From Actinomycetota bacterium (GTDB lineage Bacteria > Actinomycetota > Actinomycetes > UBA12327): a stretch of DNA of 13,978 nt. Of this stretch, positions 7,735 to 13,978 are shown piece after piece. The stretch is taken from assembly GCA_026392555.1 (NCBI GenBank), contig JAPLBW010000189.1:1-13978 (forward strand), read 5' to 3'. A program made the translations under genes and the position numbers. Below the pieces are notes generated by a model, which saw nothing but the letters and a program-made list of their open reading frames with translations, ran no database searches and was not told where the DNA came from. Position 1 is the stretch's first letter; the number at the start of each line of letters is the position of its first letter.

Positions 7735-7760
7735 GGTCAATTAAGATTTCTCAAAGACCC

Positions 7761-7878
7761 CACTCATCGCCAAAAAAGCCTTTTCGTTAAGCGCTGAGTG
7801 CGAACGGATAATCCGCCACCTAACTGATTTAGTTGCGTGGCTTCCACTCACTTGTTTTTCGCACGGTGAGCGCCTCAC
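7761..7878 (+). ncRNA. structured rho 5' leader with mutually exclusive stems (candidate attenuator)
   Basis: Successive segments are complementary in alternation. CACTCATCGC (7761-7770) pairs with GCGCTGAGTG (7791-7800), 9 of 10 bp. The same TGAGTG (7795-7800) pairs instead with CACTCA (7845-7850), closing a three-way junction that holds CGGA-TAA-TCCG (7805-7815) and the hairpin GCCAC...GTGGC (7815-7841; nine pairs plus one T-G, one C-C mismatch). CTCAC (7847-7851) can pair with GTGAG (7866-7870), which also pairs with CTCAC (7874-7878) in a 3-nt-loop hairpin. A T5 run (7855-7859) follows the second CACTCA. No convincing leader peptide is seen. This is an inferred structure with no computed energies. 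Confidence 0.4.
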
Positions 7879-7932
7879 AGGACACATCTGAAGGCCAGTC
7901 GTACGCAAGACAATTCCTTGAAAGGGTCATCA

Positions 7933-9747
7933 GTGGCCAACACAACAAAGGCCGATGGGCTCTCCACGATGTTGCTGCCCGAGCTCAAGACGCTCGCGGG
8001 CAAGATCGGGATTTCGGGAGCAGCAGGCATGCGCAAGGGCGATCTAGTCGCAGAAATTGAGACACAACAACGCAAGAACGCGAAATCATCCAGTGCTGGC
8101 ACGGGACGCACCCGACGCACCAGCACGCGTGCAGCCGGCGATGCCGAATCAAATCCCGCCAAGAAGGAAGTCGCAGCGGATGAAGCTGCTGATTCCACGC
8201 CGGCGCGTTCCAACGAGCGCCCACCGCGTGACAACCGTCGCGACAATCGTGATCGCAACAGCAACGACCGGTCGAATAACGACAGGTCAAATAACGACCG
8301 GTCAAATAACGACCGCTCCAGCAACGACCGGTCAAATAACGACCGCTCCAGCAACGACCGGTCAAATAACGACCGCTCCAGCAACGACCGGTCAAATAAC
8401 GACCGCCAAGGAGGGGACCGCCAAAGCTCGGGTTCCGCTGGCGGTCAGGGGCAGTACAACCGATCCAATGGCCCTCGCGATGACGATGACCGCGGTCAAC
8501 GTCAACGCCGTCGTGGTCGCGATCGTTTCCGCGAGACCCGCAACCCGCGTGGCCCTCGTCGCGAATTTGGGGATTCTGAACCAGAGATTTCTGAAGACGA
8601 TGTGTTGCTGCCAGTAGCGGGCATCTTGGACGTTCTCGATAACTACGCCTTTGTGCGCACATCGGGCTACTTGCCAGGACCAAACGACATTTACGTCAGC
8701 CTCTCGATGGTTCGTCGCTTCGGACTGCGTAAGGGTGATGCCATAACCGGTGTTGTCCGTCAGGCTGTTGAGGGCGAGCGCCGCGACAAGTTCAACGCTA
8801 TTGCTCGCATTGACACGGTGAATGGTGTCGAACCGGACAAGGCCAAGAACCGCATTGAGTTCAGCAAGCTCACGCCGTTGTATCCGCAAGAGCGTTTGCG
8901 TCTTGAAGGCGACCCCGCGAACATGACTGCTCGCGTTATCGACCTAGTCTCCCCGATTGGCAAGGGTCAGCGTGGATTGATTGTTTCGCCACCCAAGGCG
9001 GGTAAGACCATGGTCTTGCAGGCCATCGCCAATGCGATCAGCACCAATAACCCGGAATGTCACTTGATGGTTGTCCTGGTGGATGAGCGTCCAGAAGAAG
9101 TCACTGACATGCAGCGTTCGGTAAAGGGTGAAGTTATCGCTTCAACTTTCGACCGTCCCGCGGAAGATCACACCATTGTTGCTGAGTTGGCCATTGAGCG
9201 CGCCAAGCGCTTGGTGGAACTCGGACACGACGTGGTCGTCTTGCTTGACTCGATGACGCGCTTGGGACGTGCCTACAACTTGGCCGCCCCTGCCAGTGGA
9301 CGAATTTTGTCCGGTGGTGTGGACTCGGCTGCCTTGTATCCGCCCAAGAAGTTCTTCGGTGCTGCTCGCAATATCGAAAATGGCGGATCACTGACGATCC
9401 TTGCCACGGCCCTGGTTGAAACGGGTTCGCGCATGGACGAAGTCATCTTCGAAGAGTTCAAGGGCACGGGCAACATGGAAATCAAGCTTGATCGCCGTCT
9501 TGCTGACAAGCGCATCTTCCCTGCAGTGGACGTGGATGCATCAGGTACGCGTAAGGAAGAGATCCTGCTGTCTCCTGATGAGCTCAAGGTCACGTGGAAG
9601 CTCCGTCGCGTGCTCCACTCGCTGGATCAACAGCAGGCCATCGAGTTGTTGCTCAGTCGTCTACGCGAAGCCAAGACCAACTATGAATTCCTCATGCAGG
9701 TCCAAAAGACCACGCCAGGTGGGCCTGGTCAGCCTGACGAAGACTAG
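7933..9747 (+). CDS. rho: transcription termination factor Rho (with actinobacterial N-terminal insertion)
   Basis: Hexameric RNA helicase/ATPase that ends transcription. Of 604 residues, about 6-48 form the Rho N-terminal helical domain (STMLLPELKTLAGKIGI). Residues about 49-218 are a low-complexity Arg/Asn/Asp/Ser-rich insertion with ten xNDR(S/Q) pentapeptides (110-159). Residues 221-295 are the cold-shock-like RNA-binding domain (GILDVLDNYAFVRTSGYLPG). The RecA-like motor has Walker A PPKAGKTMVLQ (Lys358), Walker B VVVLLDSMTRLGRAYN (Asp439) and the R-loop/secondary RNA site SGGVDSAALYPPKKFFGAAR. GTG 7933 is chosen because AAAGGG lies 6 nt upstream; a TTG at 7918 is in frame but precedes the RBS. 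High-GC actinobacterial Rhos carry such insertions, which extend RNA binding. It has its own promoter region and long leader. Confidence 0.98.
   Translation: MANTTKADGLSTMLLPELKTLAGKIGISGAAGMRKGDLVAEIETQQRKNAKSSSAGTGRTRRTSTRAAGDAESNPAKKEVAADEAADSTPARSNERPPRDNRRDNRDRNSNDRSNNDRSNNDRSNNDRSSNDRSNNDRSSNDRSNNDRSSNDRSNNDRQGGDRQSSGSAGGQGQYNRSNGPRDDDDRGQRQRRRGRDRFRETRNPRGPRREFGDSEPEISEDDVLLPVAGILDVLDNYAFVRTSGYLPGPNDIYVSLSMVRRFGLRKGDAITGVVRQAVEGERRDKFNAIARIDTVNGVEPDKAKNRIEFSKLTPLYPQERLRLEGDPANMTARVIDLVSPIGKGQRGLIVSPPKAGKTMVLQAIANAISTNNPECHLMVVLVDERPEEVTDMQRSVKGEVIASTFDRPAEDHTIVAELAIERAKRLVELGHDVVVLLDSMTRLGRAYNLAAPASGRILSGGVDSAALYPPKKFFGAARNIENGGSLTILATALVETGSRMDEVIFEEFKGTGNMEIKLDRRLADKRIFPAVDVDASGTRKEEILLSPDELKVTWKLRRVLHSLDQQQAIELLLSRLREAKTNYEFLMQVQKTTPGGPGQPDED
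8260..8409 (+). repeat. 15-bp tandem repeat coding xNDRS, with a 30-bp higher-order unit
   Basis: Ten in-frame 15-bp units encode SNDRS or NNDRS (the last NNDRQ). Within them a 30-bp unit is present in three identical consecutive copies at 8311-8340, 8341-8370 and 8371-8400, beginning GACCGCTCC and ending GGTCAAATAAC. Perfect identity including third codon positions shows recent slippage or recombination, so copy number may vary between strains. The flanking units (8260-8310) are diverged. Confidence 0.95.
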
Positions 9748-9782
9748 GGGTCAAGCCCGCACACACCAGTCAAAACCTTGGC

Positions 9783-9791
9783 TGGCACAAT
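9783..9791 (+). promoter_or_regulatory. candidate promoter for rpmE leader
   Basis: TGGCACAAT reads as a TGn-extended -10 (CACAAT 9786-9791) whose start, about 7 nt on, would fall at 9798, exactly where the leader stem begins. No clear -35. Weak by sequence, supported by position. Confidence 0.3.
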
Positions 9792-9797
9792 AATGGT

Positions 9798-9841
9798 GGT
9801 TCCGGTTCACGACATGCGACCTGCGTGATCGACCCGGAACC
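9798..9841 (+). ncRNA. rpmE leader hairpin (probable L31-Actinobacteria ribosomal-protein leader)
   Basis: GGTTCCGG (9798-9805) pairs perfectly over 8 bp with CCGGAACC (9834-9841). Inside, TCACG (9807-9811) pairs with CGTGA (9824-9828) over 5 bp, with a 12-nt apical segment. The stem ends 6 nt before the AGGAG of rpmE. A structured 5' leader called L31-Actinobacteria is described for rpmE in this phylum, thought to bind L31 and repress its own synthesis. I assign it by position and shape; I have not compared it with the published consensus. Confidence 0.6.
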
Positions 9842-9861
9842 TTGATGAGGAGATAGTCACC

Positions 9862-10077
9862 ATGAAGAACGACACTCACCCCGCGTACACAGAGACCACG
9901 GTCACCTGCACGTGCGGATCGTCTTTTCAGACTCGTAGCACCGCTGCCAACGGCGTGATTCACGCTGATGTGTGCAGCCAGTGCCACCCCTTCTACACCG
10001 GCAAGCAGAAGATTCTCGACACCGGTGGCCGCATTGCCCGCTTCGAAAAGCGATTCGGCAAAGCCCCCAGCGAGTAG
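9862..10077 (+). CDS. rpmE: 50S ribosomal protein L31, zinc-binding (C+) form
   Basis: Large-subunit ribosomal protein of 71 residues that helps bridge the subunits. Four cysteines (Cys16 and Cys18 in TCTCGSSF, Cys38 and Cys41 in VCSQCHPFYTGKQ) form the zinc site, so this is the zinc-dependent paralogue rather than the Cys-free form made under zinc starvation. FYTGKQKILDTGGRIARFEKRF is the L31 signature. AGGAG lies 9 nt before the ATG and a structured leader precedes it. It ends in TAG and is followed at once by a strong intrinsic terminator, so it is likely its own short transcript, with or without read-through from rho. Confidence 0.98.
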   Translation: MKNDTHPAYTETTVTCTCGSSFQTRSTAANGVIHADVCSQCHPFYTGKQKILDTGGRIARFEKRFGKAPSE

Positions 10078-10085
10078 ATTTATTG

Positions 10086-10137
10086 CAGCGCCGGATGCCC
10101 GTGACTTCACGGTGCGTCCGGCGCTGTTGTCTTGTCT
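10086..10137 (+). terminator. strong intrinsic terminator after rpmE
   Basis: CAGCGCCGGA (10086-10095) pairs with TCCGGCGCTG (10117-10126). The stem continues through TGC/GCG with one T-G pair and a bulged T into CCGTG/CACGG, leaving an ACTT loop: about 18 bp in all. A T-rich tail TTGTCTTGTCT follows. It separates rpmE from prfA. Confidence 0.88.
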
Positions 10138-10170
10138 GGCACATTGATGAGGGATTGGGAGGTAAGCGCA

Positions 10171-11238
10171 GTGTTTGAACATGTTGAACAGCTCGTAACA
10201 GAGCACGCTGAATTGGAAATCACCATCGCCGATCCATCCGTGCATTCGGACCAAGGTCGGGCCCGAACCCTGAATCGTCGCTATGCCGAAATCACTCCCA
10301 CCGTTCGTGCCTTCAAGGAGTGGAAGCAGTTAGGCGAAGACATTGCCGCTGCGCAAGAGTTCCTGGCAGAAGATCCCAGCTTTCGTGAAGAGATCATCAC
10401 CATCACTGCGCAACGCGAGGAAGTCGAAGCTCGGCTGCGCGAGTTATTGATTCCACGCGATCCTGATGATGGTCGTGATGTGATCATCGAAGTCAAGGCC
10501 GGCGAAGGTGGCGATGAATCGGCTCTCTTTGCCGGTGACCTTGTCCGCATGTATTTGCGCTATGCCGAGCGCCGGGGCTGGAAGACAGAAATCATTGATG
10601 CTGTCGAGTCCGACTTGGGTGGCTACAAGGACATCTCTATTGCGGTGAAGGCCAAGGGGACACCCGAGTTGGGGGATGCTCCGTGGGCCCGCCTGAAGTA
10701 CGAGGGTGGCGTTCACCGAGTCCAGCGCGTGCCGGTCACAGAGTCCCAAGGTCGCCTGCACACCTCGGCCGCAGGGGTGTTGGTGATGCCCGAAGCCGAA
10801 GATGTCGAAATTACGATTGACCCTAATGACCTTCGCATTGATGTGTATCGCTCGTCAGGTCCTGGTGGCCAGAGCGTGAACACCACCGACTCCGCCGTGC
10901 GCATCACACACGTTCCGACGGGAATCGTCGCGAGTTGCCAAAACGAGAAGTCGCAACTGCAAAACCGTGAGTCAGCCATGCGAATTTTGCGGGCGCGCAT
11001 CTTGACCGCAGCTCAGGACGCAGCCAATCAGGAAGCATCCGATGCTCGGCGGTCACAAGTGCGAACGGTGGACCGAAGCGAGCGAATCCGTACGTATAAC
11101 TATCCGGAGAATCGCATCAGCGATCACCGGGTGAACTTCAAGGCCTACAACTTGGACCAAGTTCTTGATGGCGACTTGGATGCCATTCTCCAGGCCTGTA
11201 CTGATGCAGATAGTGCCGCGCGCCTGTCGGGATCATGA
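10171..11238 (+). CDS. prfA: peptide chain release factor 1 (RF1)
   Basis: Class I release factor that recognises UAA and UAG and triggers peptidyl-tRNA hydrolysis in the ribosome. The 355 residues fit RF1. The codon-recognition tripeptide is PVT (188-190, in QRVPVTESQGR), the RF1-type P-x-T, not the SPF of RF2. The catalytic loop is SGPGGQSVNTTDSAVRITH with GGQ at 232-234; its Gln is the target of PrmC, encoded next door. GTG 10171 is chosen because GGGAGG lies 8 nt upstream and the protein then begins VFEHVEQLVTEHAELE, like other RF1s; upstream in-frame starts at 10132 and 10147 precede the RBS. Its stop overlaps the prmC start (ATGA), indicating translational coupling. A promoter must lie between the rpmE terminator and 10157 but is not recognisable. 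Confidence 0.98.
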   Translation: MFEHVEQLVTEHAELEITIADPSVHSDQGRARTLNRRYAEITPTVRAFKEWKQLGEDIAAAQEFLAEDPSFREEIITITAQREEVEARLRELLIPRDPDDGRDVIIEVKAGEGGDESALFAGDLVRMYLRYAERRGWKTEIIDAVESDLGGYKDISIAVKAKGTPELGDAPWARLKYEGGVHRVQRVPVTESQGRLHTSAAGVLVMPEAEDVEITIDPNDLRIDVYRSSGPGGQSVNTTDSAVRITHVPTGIVASCQNEKSQLQNRESAMRILRARILTAAQDAANQEASDARRSQVRTVDRSERIRTYNYPENRISDHRVNFKAYNLDQVLDGDLDAILQACTDADSAARLSGS

Positions 11239-12146
11239 GTCCGGAGATACCGACCTCATTAGATGAGGTGTTGCGTACCAGCACTGAAGTTCTTTCGCAG
11301 GCTGGAGTTTCTTCCCCTCGTCATGATGCCGAAGCCCTAGCCAGCTACGCGCTAGGTGCGGAGAGATCGGCCGTGCGAACCTGGCTCGCGTTGGGTGTGA
11401 GCGTCAACGACGAGCAGGTCAGTCAGATCCAGACCCTTGTTCAGCGACGGGCCAGTCGAGAGCCGCTGCAGCACATCACCGGATCGACCGGATTTGCGCG
11501 GATTGACTTACTGGTCGGACCTGGAGTCTTTGTTCCGCGTCCAGAGTCAGAGTTATTGGTTGAGCGAGCCCTGGTGGAAGTGCAGTCCATCGTGACTGCA
11601 GGACAGGCACCGGTTGTTGTTGATCTGTGTAGCGGCTCGGGCGCCATCGGGCTAGCAATCGCGCACGAGTGTACAACGGCGCAGTTGCACTTAGTGGAAT
11701 TAGATGACGATGCGTTCTTGTGGCTGCAGCGCAATGTTGAGGCGCTCAAGCTCGGTGTGCGCGTTCAGGCTTATCACGACGATGCAACGTCGGCGTTAGC
11801 TGACTTGAGCGGTCGTGTTGATGTGGTGGTGTGTAACCCGCCCTATGTGCCTCTCGATGCGACGATCCGCGATCCAGAAGCCGCCCGGTTCGATCCTCCA
11901 ATGGCGTTATGGGGCGGCATTGACGGTCTGGATGTGATTCGGGGGATTGAGGCCAACGCAGCTCGACTGCTCAAGCCAGGCGGGTTGTTGGTCATTGAGC
12001 ACGCCGACGTACAAGGCGAGACGCTGCCGTTGCTTTTGATGAGCAGTTATCACGATAATCAACGCGTGTGGACCAACGTTATGGATCAGCGCGACCTCAC
12101 TGACCGGCCACGGTTCACCGTCGCTCGACGAGCAGGTGTGGCGTGA
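11235..12146 (+). CDS. prmC: release factor glutamine N5-methyltransferase
   Basis: SAM-dependent methyltransferase that methylates the side-chain amide of the GGQ glutamine of RF1 and RF2, raising termination efficiency (older name HemK). In its 303 residues an N-terminal helical release-factor-binding domain (about 1-85, ending REPLQHITG) precedes FVPRPESELLVE, the SAM-binding strand VVDLCSGSGAIGLAIA (Asp130-Gly139), and the catalytic NPPY at 201-204 (VVCNPPYVPL), which binds the glutamine amide. The ATG overlaps the prfA stop by 4 nt and the stop overlaps the tsaC GTG by 4 nt, so prfA-prmC-tsaC is almost certainly one transcript. Pairing prfA with prmC is widespread in bacteria. Confidence 0.97.
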   Translation: MSPEIPTSLDEVLRTSTEVLSQAGVSSPRHDAEALASYALGAERSAVRTWLALGVSVNDEQVSQIQTLVQRRASREPLQHITGSTGFARIDLLVGPGVFVPRPESELLVERALVEVQSIVTAGQAPVVVDLCSGSGAIGLAIAHECTTAQLHLVELDDDAFLWLQRNVEALKLGVRVQAYHDDATSALADLSGRVDVVVCNPPYVPLDATIRDPEAARFDPPMALWGGIDGLDVIRGIEANAARLLKPGGLLVIEHADVQGETLPLLLMSSYHDNQRVWTNVMDQRDLTDRPRFTVARRAGVA

Positions 12147-12796
12147 GTGCGATTTTTGATTGCACCGACGAACTCGAACGTGAGCGTGGCCTAGCACTCG
12201 CAGTCGCTGTCCTCAAGCGCGGTGGGCTGGCAGCCTTCGCCGCGGATTCAAGTTATGCCCTCGCCTGTGATGCATTTGATCGGTCAGCGGTAGCCGAATT
12301 GTTGAAAGCGAAAGGGCGCGATGCCCGGACGCCAGTTTCAGTTCTTGTCCCGTCGGCAACAACGGTTGGTGGGTTAGTCCATCAGGTCACTGACACGATG
12401 ACGGCTGTTGTGGATGCTTTTTGGCCAGGCAATGTCACCATCGTTGCGCGCAGTGCAGGTTCGTTGGCCTGGGACTTAGGCGACACCGGCGGCACCGTCA
12501 GCATCCGCATGCCACTAGCGGAATTGGCGCAAGATGTGTTGATTCGCACCGGTCCACTGGCAGTGCTGTCGGCGAATCGAATCGGGATGCCGGCGCCCTT
12601 GAGCGTTGCGGAATTAGTCGCCGGCCTCGGCGAAATTGCTGAGCTAGATGTGATCTTGGATTCAGGAACGCTTGACCAGCAGGCGCCAAGCTCGATTGTT
12701 GACCTGACGGGTGAGCGCCCGAGACTGCTCCGCGAAGGCTCGGTAACTGCGGATCAATTGCGAGAGGTTTTGAGTGATCTACAGGTAATGGAGTGA
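12143..12796 (+). CDS. tsaC: threonylcarbamoyl-AMP synthase family protein (YrdC/Sua5 domain)
   Basis: Family members use threonine, bicarbonate and ATP to make threonylcarbamoyl-AMP for t6A37 modification of ANN-decoding tRNAs. The 217 residues are a single YrdC-like domain, collinear with the actinobacterial homologue in this locus. Visible motifs: KAKGRDARTPVSVLV (the KxR pair Lys57, Arg59), AFWPGNVTIVARS, RMPL, LSANRIGMPAP (Ser143, Asn145), and STIVDLTG-like SSIVDLTGERPRLLREG near the C-terminus. Oddly, the usual N-terminal signature P-T-(D/E)-T-V-Y-G is AADSSYA (residues 33-39), losing the Pro, the first Thr and the Gly, though the Asp and Tyr are kept. It may be a diverged but active enzyme, or one relieved by a second copy elsewhere. 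GTG 12143 overlaps the prmC stop (GTGA). Confidence 0.85.
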   Translation: MSAIFDCTDELERERGLALAVAVLKRGGLAAFAADSSYALACDAFDRSAVAELLKAKGRDARTPVSVLVPSATTVGGLVHQVTDTMTAVVDAFWPGNVTIVARSAGSLAWDLGDTGGTVSIRMPLAELAQDVLIRTGPLAVLSANRIGMPAPLSVAELVAGLGEIAELDVILDSGTLDQQAPSSIVDLTGERPRLLREGSVTADQLREVLSDLQVME

Positions 12797-12843
12797 GTGG
12801 TGTGACGACGTTGACCGTCTGCGCCGTCGACTTGACCTGGTCA

Positions 12844-12849
12844 TAGACT
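12844..12849 (+). promoter_or_regulatory. candidate -10 box for glyA
   Basis: TAGACT fits TAnnnT and would start the transcript about 30 nt before the glyA ATG, leaving room for the RBS. Two TTGACC elements (12811-12816, 12832-12837) are -35-like but at wrong spacing (27 and 6 nt) for this box. The 91-nt gap after tsaC has no terminator hairpin that I can see. Confidence 0.28.
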
Positions 12850-12887
12850 GAAGAGACCTATTAGCCACGCTCGCCACAGGAGTTCGT

Positions 12888-13978
12888 ATGACTTCGTCCG
12901 ATGTGCCCTTTTGGGGACCCGACTTCGCCGCATTGAATCGTCAGGACCCTGAAATTGCGACGGTGTTGTTGGACGAACTGGACCGTCAGCGTGAAGGTTT
13001 GCAACTCATTGCCAGCGAGAACTTCACTAGCCCTGCGGTGCTCGCTGCTTTGGGAAGCACGCTGAGTAATAAGTACGCCGAGGGCTACCCGGGCAAGCGT
13101 TATTACGGCGGATGCTCCGAAGTGGACAAGGCAGAAAACATCGGCATCGAGCGGGCGAAGGCACTTTTTGGTGCTGATCACGCCAACTTGCAGCCACACT
13201 CGGGTGCCAGCGCCAACATCGCTGCGTATGCCGCGTTCTTGGTCCCCGGCGACACCGTTCTTGCGATGTCGCTGCCGCATGGCGGTCACCTCACGCATGG
13301 CTCGAAGGTGAACTTCAGCGGTAAGTGGTTCAACACCGTCTCGTATGGAGTGCGTGAAGACACCGAGCTCATTGACTACGACCAGGTGCGCGAATTAGCT
13401 CGCGAGCACCGCCCAAAGATGATCATTTGCGGTGCCACCGCTTATTCACGTCTGGTTGATTTCGCTGCTTTCCGGGAAATTGCAGACGAAGTGGGAGCGA
13501 TCTTGATGGTCGATGCCGCTCACTTCATTGGCCTGGTCGCCGGTAAGGCCATCCCTAGCCCCGTTCCTTTCGCCGACGTTGTGTGCTTCACCACGCACAA
13601 GGTCTTGCGTGGTCCGCGTGGCGGAATGATTTTGTGCAAAGAAGAACATGCCACCAAGATCGACAAGGCCGTGTTCCCCTTCCTGCAGGGTGGGCCATTG
13701 ATGCATGCTGTTGCGGGCAAGGCCGTGGCGCTGCGGGAGGCTGCTTCTCCTGAATACCAGACCTATGCCAAGCAAGTGATTGCGAATGCGCAGGCCCTGA
13801 GTTCTGGTTTGGCCGAGCGCGGGATGCGTCCGGTCAGTGGCGGAACTGATACTCACTTGTCGTTGATTGACTTGCAGGGCATTGGTGTCACGGGTGCAGA
13901 AGCGGAAGCGCGCTGCGATGCCGCTCGCATCACCTTGAACAAGAATGCGATTCCTTACGATCCGCAACCGCCGATGGT
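12888..13978 (+). CDS. glyA: serine hydroxymethyltransferase, C-terminus cut by window edge
   Basis: PLP enzyme that interconverts serine plus tetrahydrofolate and glycine plus 5,10-methylene-tetrahydrofolate in the cytoplasm, the main source of one-carbon units. The frame is open for 363 codons to the window edge; family members are about 420-440 residues, so the end is missing. Seen: LQLIASENFTSPAVLAALGS near the N-terminus, NKYAEGYPGKRYYGGCSEVD, QPHSGASAN, the aspartate-containing VDAAHFIGLVAG, and FTTHKVLRGPRGG, with Schiff-base Lys238. AGGAG (12878-12882) lies 5 nt before the ATG, a strong RBS. It follows tsaC by 91 nt in the same direction and probably has its own promoter. Confidence 0.97.
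   Translation, partial: MTSSDVPFWGPDFAALNRQDPEIATVLLDELDRQREGLQLIASENFTSPAVLAALGSTLSNKYAEGYPGKRYYGGCSEVDKAENIGIERAKALFGADHANLQPHSGASANIAAYAAFLVPGDTVLAMSLPHGGHLTHGSKVNFSGKWFNTVSYGVREDTELIDYDQVRELAREHRPKMIICGATAYSRLVDFAAFREIADEVGAILMVDAAHFIGLVAGKAIPSPVPFADVVCFTTHKVLRGPRGGMILCKEEHATKIDKAVFPFLQGGPLMHAVAGKAVALREAASPEYQTYAKQVIANAQALSSGLAERGMRPVSGGTDTHLSLIDLQGIGVTGAEAEARCDAARITLNKNAIPYDPQPPM

Noticed and set aside
7833..8060. Possible leader peptide starting TTG at 7833 before rho
   Set aside because: No RBS, start lies inside a predicted hairpin, and the frame runs on through the rho start without family resemblance.
7875..8384. Minus-strand open frame opposite rho with a repeating RSLLERSLFD pattern resembling a pentapeptide-repeat protein
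   Set aside because: It is the reverse reading of the NDRS-coding tandem repeat; its periodicity comes from the 15-bp unit, and it lies wholly opposite a well-supported rho with no RBS or promoter of its own.
8260..8409. CRISPR-like array suggested by regular 30-bp repeats
   Set aside because: The repeats are directly contiguous without unique spacers and are in-frame coding sequence of rho.
8057..8617. Plus-strand frame with repeated TTGQITTAPA, looking like a low-complexity surface protein
   Set aside because: Out-of-frame shadow of the same rho repeat; the overlapping rho frame has clear domains before and after.
13446..13967. Minus-strand frame of 173 codons near the right edge
   Set aside because: It lies entirely opposite glyA, whose plus-strand frame is open to the edge with all catalytic motifs.

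Overview
This window is a chromosomal housekeeping segment from a moderately high-GC actinobacterium (class Actinomycetia by gene order). I base this on four things: the order argS – lysA – hom – thrC – thrB – rho – rpmE – prfA – prmC – sua5/tsaC – glyA, which is familiar from Mycobacterium and Streptomyces relatives; frequent GTG starts; candidate TAnnnT -10 boxes placed 6-8 nt before start codons (leaderless style); and a long hydrophilic insertion in Rho, typical of the phylum. I cannot name a genus. No mobile element, CRISPR array, prophage or defence island is visible.

Layout. Bases 1-270 (minus strand) hold the N-terminal 90 residues of a DUF3048 (YerB-like) lipoprotein that runs off the left edge. 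A tRNA-Arg(CCG) gene follows on the minus strand (304-375). From 432 everything is on the plus strand: argS, a peptidase-S51/cyanophycinase-like gene, then the aspartate-family amino-acid genes lysA (lysine), hom, thrC and thrB (threonine). A 274-nt gap (7659-7932) precedes rho. It is the richest non-coding part of the window: a terminator-like hairpin, an extended -10 promoter, an 18-bp near-perfect palindrome at the predicted start site, and a roughly 200-nt leader with several mutually exclusive stems. After rho come a probable L31-Actinobacteria autoregulatory leader, rpmE, and a very strong intrinsic terminator. Then follows the tightly coupled prfA–prmC–tsaC block (ATGA and GTGA overlaps), and finally glyA, cut by the right edge.

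How the genes work together. The first half charges tRNA-Arg (argS beside one of its tRNAs) and converts aspartate semialdehyde to threonine and diaminopimelate to lysine. The second half serves gene-expression termination and decoding: Rho ends transcripts, RF1 ends translation at UAA/UAG, PrmC methylates the GGQ glutamine of release factors, TsaC starts t6A synthesis on ANN-decoding tRNAs (using threonine, whose synthesis genes lie just upstream), and L31 is a ribosomal protein. GlyA supplies glycine and one-carbon units.

I see no wholly new gene system. The best leads are the rho control region (palindrome plus alternating complementary segments), the 10-unit NDRS repeat in the Rho disordered region, and the degenerate N-terminal signature of the TsaC homologue.
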